From NCBI RefSeq assembly GCF_002007105.1, contig NZ_MVBC01000008.1:217273-281272 (forward strand): a DNA stretch of 64,000 nucleotides. Reading direction: 5' to 3'. This document shows, piece by piece, positions 61,450-64,000 of the stretch (its first letter is position 1; every line of letters begins with the position of its first letter). Below the pieces are notes generated by a model. The model made no database searches and was not told where the DNA came from. It saw nothing but the letters and a program-made list of their open reading frames with translations. A program made the translations under genes and the position numbers. Source of the stretch: Hymenobacter sp. CRA2. GTDB lineage: Bacteria > Bacteroidota > Bacteroidia > Cytophagales > Hymenobacteraceae.

Positions 61450-62856
61450 ATGAACCAATACGACGTTACCGTCATCGGCTCCGGCCCCGGCGGCTACGTG
61501 GCGGCCATCCGCTGCGCCCAGCTCGGCTTCAAAACGGCCCTCATCGAGAAATACGACACGCTCGGCGGCACCTGCCTGAACGTGGGCTGCATCCCCTCGA
61601 AGGCCCTGCTCGACTCGACCGAGCACTTCCACAACGCTGGTCATACCTTCAAGGAGCACGGCATCGAGCTGAGCGACCTGCAGATCAACATGAACCAGCT
61701 CATCGACCGCAAAAACGGGGTGGTGAAGGCCAATACGGATGGCATCCAGTTCCTGATGAAGAAAAACAAAATCGACGTCATCAAAGGCGTTGGTTCGTTT
61801 GTCGACGCCACCCACATCAGCATCACCCCACGCGACGGGGGCGAGGCCCAGCAGATCGAAAGCAAAAACGTCATCATCGCCACCGGCTCCAAGCCCACGG
61901 TGCTGCCGTTCATCGCACAGGACAAGGAGCGCATCATCACCAGCACCGAGGCCCTGAACATCCGCGAAGTACCCAAGCACATGATTGTGATTGGCGGCGG
62001 CGTTATCGGCCTGGAAATGGCTTCGGTGTACGCCCGCCTCGGCGCCAAGGTGTCGGTGGTGGAGTTCATGGACTCGCTCATCCCCACCATGGACCGCGCC
62101 CTGGGCAAGGAGCTCAAGCGCATCCTGGGCAAAATCGGCATCGAGTTCTTCCTCTCGCATAAAGTCACCGGCGCCACCCGCGAGGACGACACCGTGACGG
62201 TAACCGCTACCAACCCCAAGGGCGAGGAAGTGAAGTTTGAGGGCGACTACTGCCTCGTGGCCGTGGGCCGCGTGCCCTACACCCAGGGCCTGAACCTGGA
62301 AGCCGCCGGCGTGCAGATGGAAGAGCGCGGCCGCATCAAGGTCGATGAGCACCTGCAGACCTCCGTGCCCGGCATCTACGCCATCGGCGACGTGATTCGG
62401 GGCGCCATGCTGGCCCACAAGGCCGAGGAAGAGGGCGTGTTCGTGGCCGAGCGCCTCGCCGGCCAGAAGCCGCACGTGAATTACCTGCTCATCCCCGGCG
62501 TGGTGTACACCTGGCCCGAAGTGGCCGGCGTGGGCTACACCGAAGAGCAGCTCAAGGAAGCCGGCCGGGCCTACAAAACCGGCTCCTTCCCCTTCCGCGC
62601 CTCGGGCCGCGCCCGCGCCTCCATGGACCTCGACGGCTTCGTGAAAGTGCTGGCCGACAAGGAAACCGACGAAATCCTGGGCGTGCACATGATCGGCCCG
62701 CGCATCGCCGACCTCATCGCCGAAGCCGTGACGGCCATGGAGTTCCGCGCCTCCGCCGAGGACGTAGCCCGCATGAGCCACGCCCACCCCACCTACGCCG
62801 AAGCCATGAAAGAAGCCTGCCTGGCCGCCACCGAGAACCGGGCGATTCATATGTAA
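61450..62856 (+). CDS. lpdA: Dihydrolipoyl dehydrogenase
   Basis: E3 of 2-oxoacid dehydrogenase complexes and the glycine cleavage system; reoxidises dihydrolipoyl groups with FAD and NAD+. 468 residues. FAD motif GSGPGG (residues 10-15), redox disulfide C42-x4-C47 in TCLNVGCIPSK, NAD motif IGGGVIGLEMA, and the C-terminal dimer interface with the catalytic His in HAHPTYAEAMKEA. All key residues are intact. It stands alone, with its own promoter and terminator, and could serve the E1, SucAB and Gcv enzymes in this window. Confidence 0.97.
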   Translation: MNQYDVTVIGSGPGGYVAAIRCAQLGFKTALIEKYDTLGGTCLNVGCIPSKALLDSTEHFHNAGHTFKEHGIELSDLQINMNQLIDRKNGVVKANTDGIQFLMKKNKIDVIKGVGSFVDATHISITPRDGGEAQQIESKNVIIATGSKPTVLPFIAQDKERIITSTEALNIREVPKHMIVIGGGVIGLEMASVYARLGAKVSVVEFMDSLIPTMDRALGKELKRILGKIGIEFFLSHKVTGATREDDTVTVTATNPKGEEVKFEGDYCLVAVGRVPYTQGLNLEAAGVQMEERGRIKVDEHLQTSVPGIYAIGDVIRGAMLAHKAEEEGVFVAERLAGQKPHVNYLLIPGVVYTWPEVAGVGYTEEQLKEAGRAYKTGSFPFRASGRARASMDLDGFVKVLADKETDEILGVHMIGPRIADLIAEAVTAMEFRASAEDVARMSHAHPTYAEAMKEACLAATENRAIHM

Positions 62857-62878
62857 TTCTTACTGCCTAGCAGTAGAA

Positions 62879-62923
62879 ACGCAAAAGCGGCTGAAGCTCC
62901 GGGAGCTTCAGCCGCTTTTGCGT
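62879..62923. terminator. Bidirectional terminator, 22-bp perfect stem
   Basis: 62879-62900 pairs perfectly with 62902-62923 around a single base, followed by TTTTAAT. It ends lpdA and the convergent AT-rich gene fragment. Confidence 0.92.
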
Positions 62924-62924
62924 T

Positions 62925-63883
62925 TTAATAATCATTAGATAGCAAGGAAAACAAATCTTTTTCTTCTGGTTGGCCGTGAGTTTTGTTTTCAGCTTGTTGG
63001 TTCTCTGTGCGAGTGTTTTTGTGTGCGAGTGTTGATGAAGCTGGTTTATGGTAAAAAACTTTGGAGGAATGGTAGAATGAGATATTGTTTTTCTTTAAAA
63101 TGCTGAAGAATGGGTGGTTGTTAATTAAATCAGGGTGCTTCAGAGTGAGCCAGCCGTGATAATCAGCTTCATAAGCTAAAAGCCAATATTCGTCTTGTAG
63201 TGCATTCTCGTCAATGAGGTCTACTATGTTGTCTGTGATTATTGTCGATGATATTAGTCCTCGATTTTTGAGGTCTAGTGCCATTATTAAATTGCTTGCG
63301 TCGACTAAATTAAATAAGTTACTTGCTATTTTATCGGGTATTTGTATGTTAAAAACTTTTGAAAGCCATAAAGCCCAATTTATTTCATAAGAATGGCCCT
63401 TGTAGATGTGTTCTTCTAATAACGTAAATATTATTTCCTTTATCTTTTTATTATCGACTATTCTTTTGTTTTTATACATTATTGCTGAAAATTCATGCAA
63501 TGTCGCCGGCTCAGTAATGGCTGTTTTCATCAACAACGATTCAAAGTGTGACCAGTTTCCAGATTCTATATTTACATTGTTTAACCGCTTTATTGCATAT
63601 TTTAAGACGCTGTCTAGAGGAAAATCAATAGAGTATCGATACGAAATATCAAAATATCTTATTAAGTCGTATAATTGCTTTTTTTGATCGGATGAAAATT
63701 TGTAATTTGAAAGTACGGATGACCATCCATTGTCAAAAAAGTGAGGAGACTTATTGACAAAAGTTTTTTCGTCATTTATATCTAGATGAAGAGAACTGAA
63801 AATTTCTTGCAGAATTCTAATCGCTTTTTCGGCGTGTTCCATACTTGAAAAAAACAGGTTAAAATCGTCTACATATAGCGGAT
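62925..63883 (-). pseudogene. Reverse transcriptase fragment, 5' end lost at an IS end
   Basis: The frame reads PLYVDDFNLFFSS near its start, the YxDD catalytic motif of reverse transcriptases, followed by about 315 residues with KAIRILQEIFSSLHLDINDEKTF and a long helical C-terminal part, as in Abi/DRT-type defence enzymes. The fingers and first palm motifs are missing: sequence upstream is the tail of a transposase. Base composition is far more AT-rich than the surroundings, so it came by transfer. It is not a retron or group II intron by any visible sign. The fragment is probably inactive. Confidence 0.8.
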
Positions 63884-64000
63884 TCATGAACGATGTACAT
63901 GATAACCACAATGGTTGAACCAGGCTTTGGCATCCTTGCTGGAAATCCACTCAACCGCGGTTTGGATAGCCGCCTCCAGTGCTTCACGGGTACGGGCCTG
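63884..64000 (-). mobile_element. C-terminus of an IS630-like transposase, partial
   Basis: 38 codons of a transposase end run off the window edge: TREALEAAIQTAVEWISS, then DAKAWFNHCGYHVHRS and TGA at 63886-63884. The WF-x-HCGY tail is typical of the DDE_3 domain of IS630 transposases. The IS end should lie within the next ~15 bases (63870-63883), adjoining the reverse transcriptase sequence; TATA at 63873-63876 offers the TA target that IS630 elements use. Confidence 0.75.

Noticed and set aside
62925..63950. Treating the reverse transcriptase frame from ATG 63950 as an intact 341-residue gene
   Set aside because: Its first ~20 residues are the out-of-frame tail of the transposase, and the RT motifs that should precede YVDD are absent.

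Overview
The window looks like chromosome of a high-GC member of the Bacteroidota, most likely Hymenobacter or a close relative in the Hymenobacteraceae. The evidence is as follows. Many genes carry the Bacteroidota -7 promoter box TAnnTTTG. One secreted protein ends in a type IX secretion sorting domain. There are Bacteroidota-style lipoproteins, a bacillithiol-linked YtxJ protein, a fused alpha/beta 2-oxoacid dehydrogenase E1, and LytS/LytTR signalling next to a TonB-receptor-like protein. No rRNA, tRNA or CRISPR array was seen.

Layout. 1-6.8 kb: end of an outer-membrane-type lipoprotein, a fused E1, small secreted proteins, YtxJ, OsmC and lipoyl synthase. 6.8-14 kb: a T9SS beta-helix protein, a DUF4136 lipoprotein, a frameshifted SH3-like gene beside its intact copy, and glycine decarboxylase P protein. 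14.3-17.6 kb: a small conserved protein, a leucine-rich DUF6745-like protein and a vWA protein. 17.7-32.3 kb: a saccharopine/alanine dehydrogenase-like enzyme, two DUF1206 membrane proteins, a DprA/SLOG-like protein, CsbD, two secreted paralogues, a large helical-repeat protein, a WG-repeat membrane protein and a royal-jelly-family lipoprotein. 32.4-37.1 kb: sucA and sucB. 38-42 kb: a Crp/Fnr regulator, three Roadblock/LC7-like paralogues with a membrane protein between them, and a globin that lacks its usual haem ligands. 42-47.5 kb: a large glycoside hydrolase, a NodU/CmcH-type carbamoyltransferase and a DUF4126 protein. 47.5-50.4 kb (minus strand): a candidate ribosomally synthesised peptide locus, made of a 51-residue peptide, an acyltransferase and a GwsG-like ATP-grasp enzyme. 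50.6-55.1 kb: an outer membrane receptor, sensor kinase and LytTR regulator. 55.2-62.9 kb: an EamA exporter, AraC regulator, SDR, NHL-repeat protein, M1 peptidase and dihydrolipoyl dehydrogenase. 62.9-64 kb: an AT-rich fragment of a reverse transcriptase cut off by an IS630-like transposase.

How the genes fit together. Six genes at five separate places belong to lipoate-dependent metabolism: E1, lipA, gcvP, sucA, sucB and lpdA. The accessory parts are the peptide locus, the Roadblock cluster with FNR-like sites upstream, the globin with a palindrome inside its promoter, and the broken reverse transcriptase. The strongest candidate for a new system is the peptide + acyltransferase + ATP-grasp locus; the Roadblock cluster is second.
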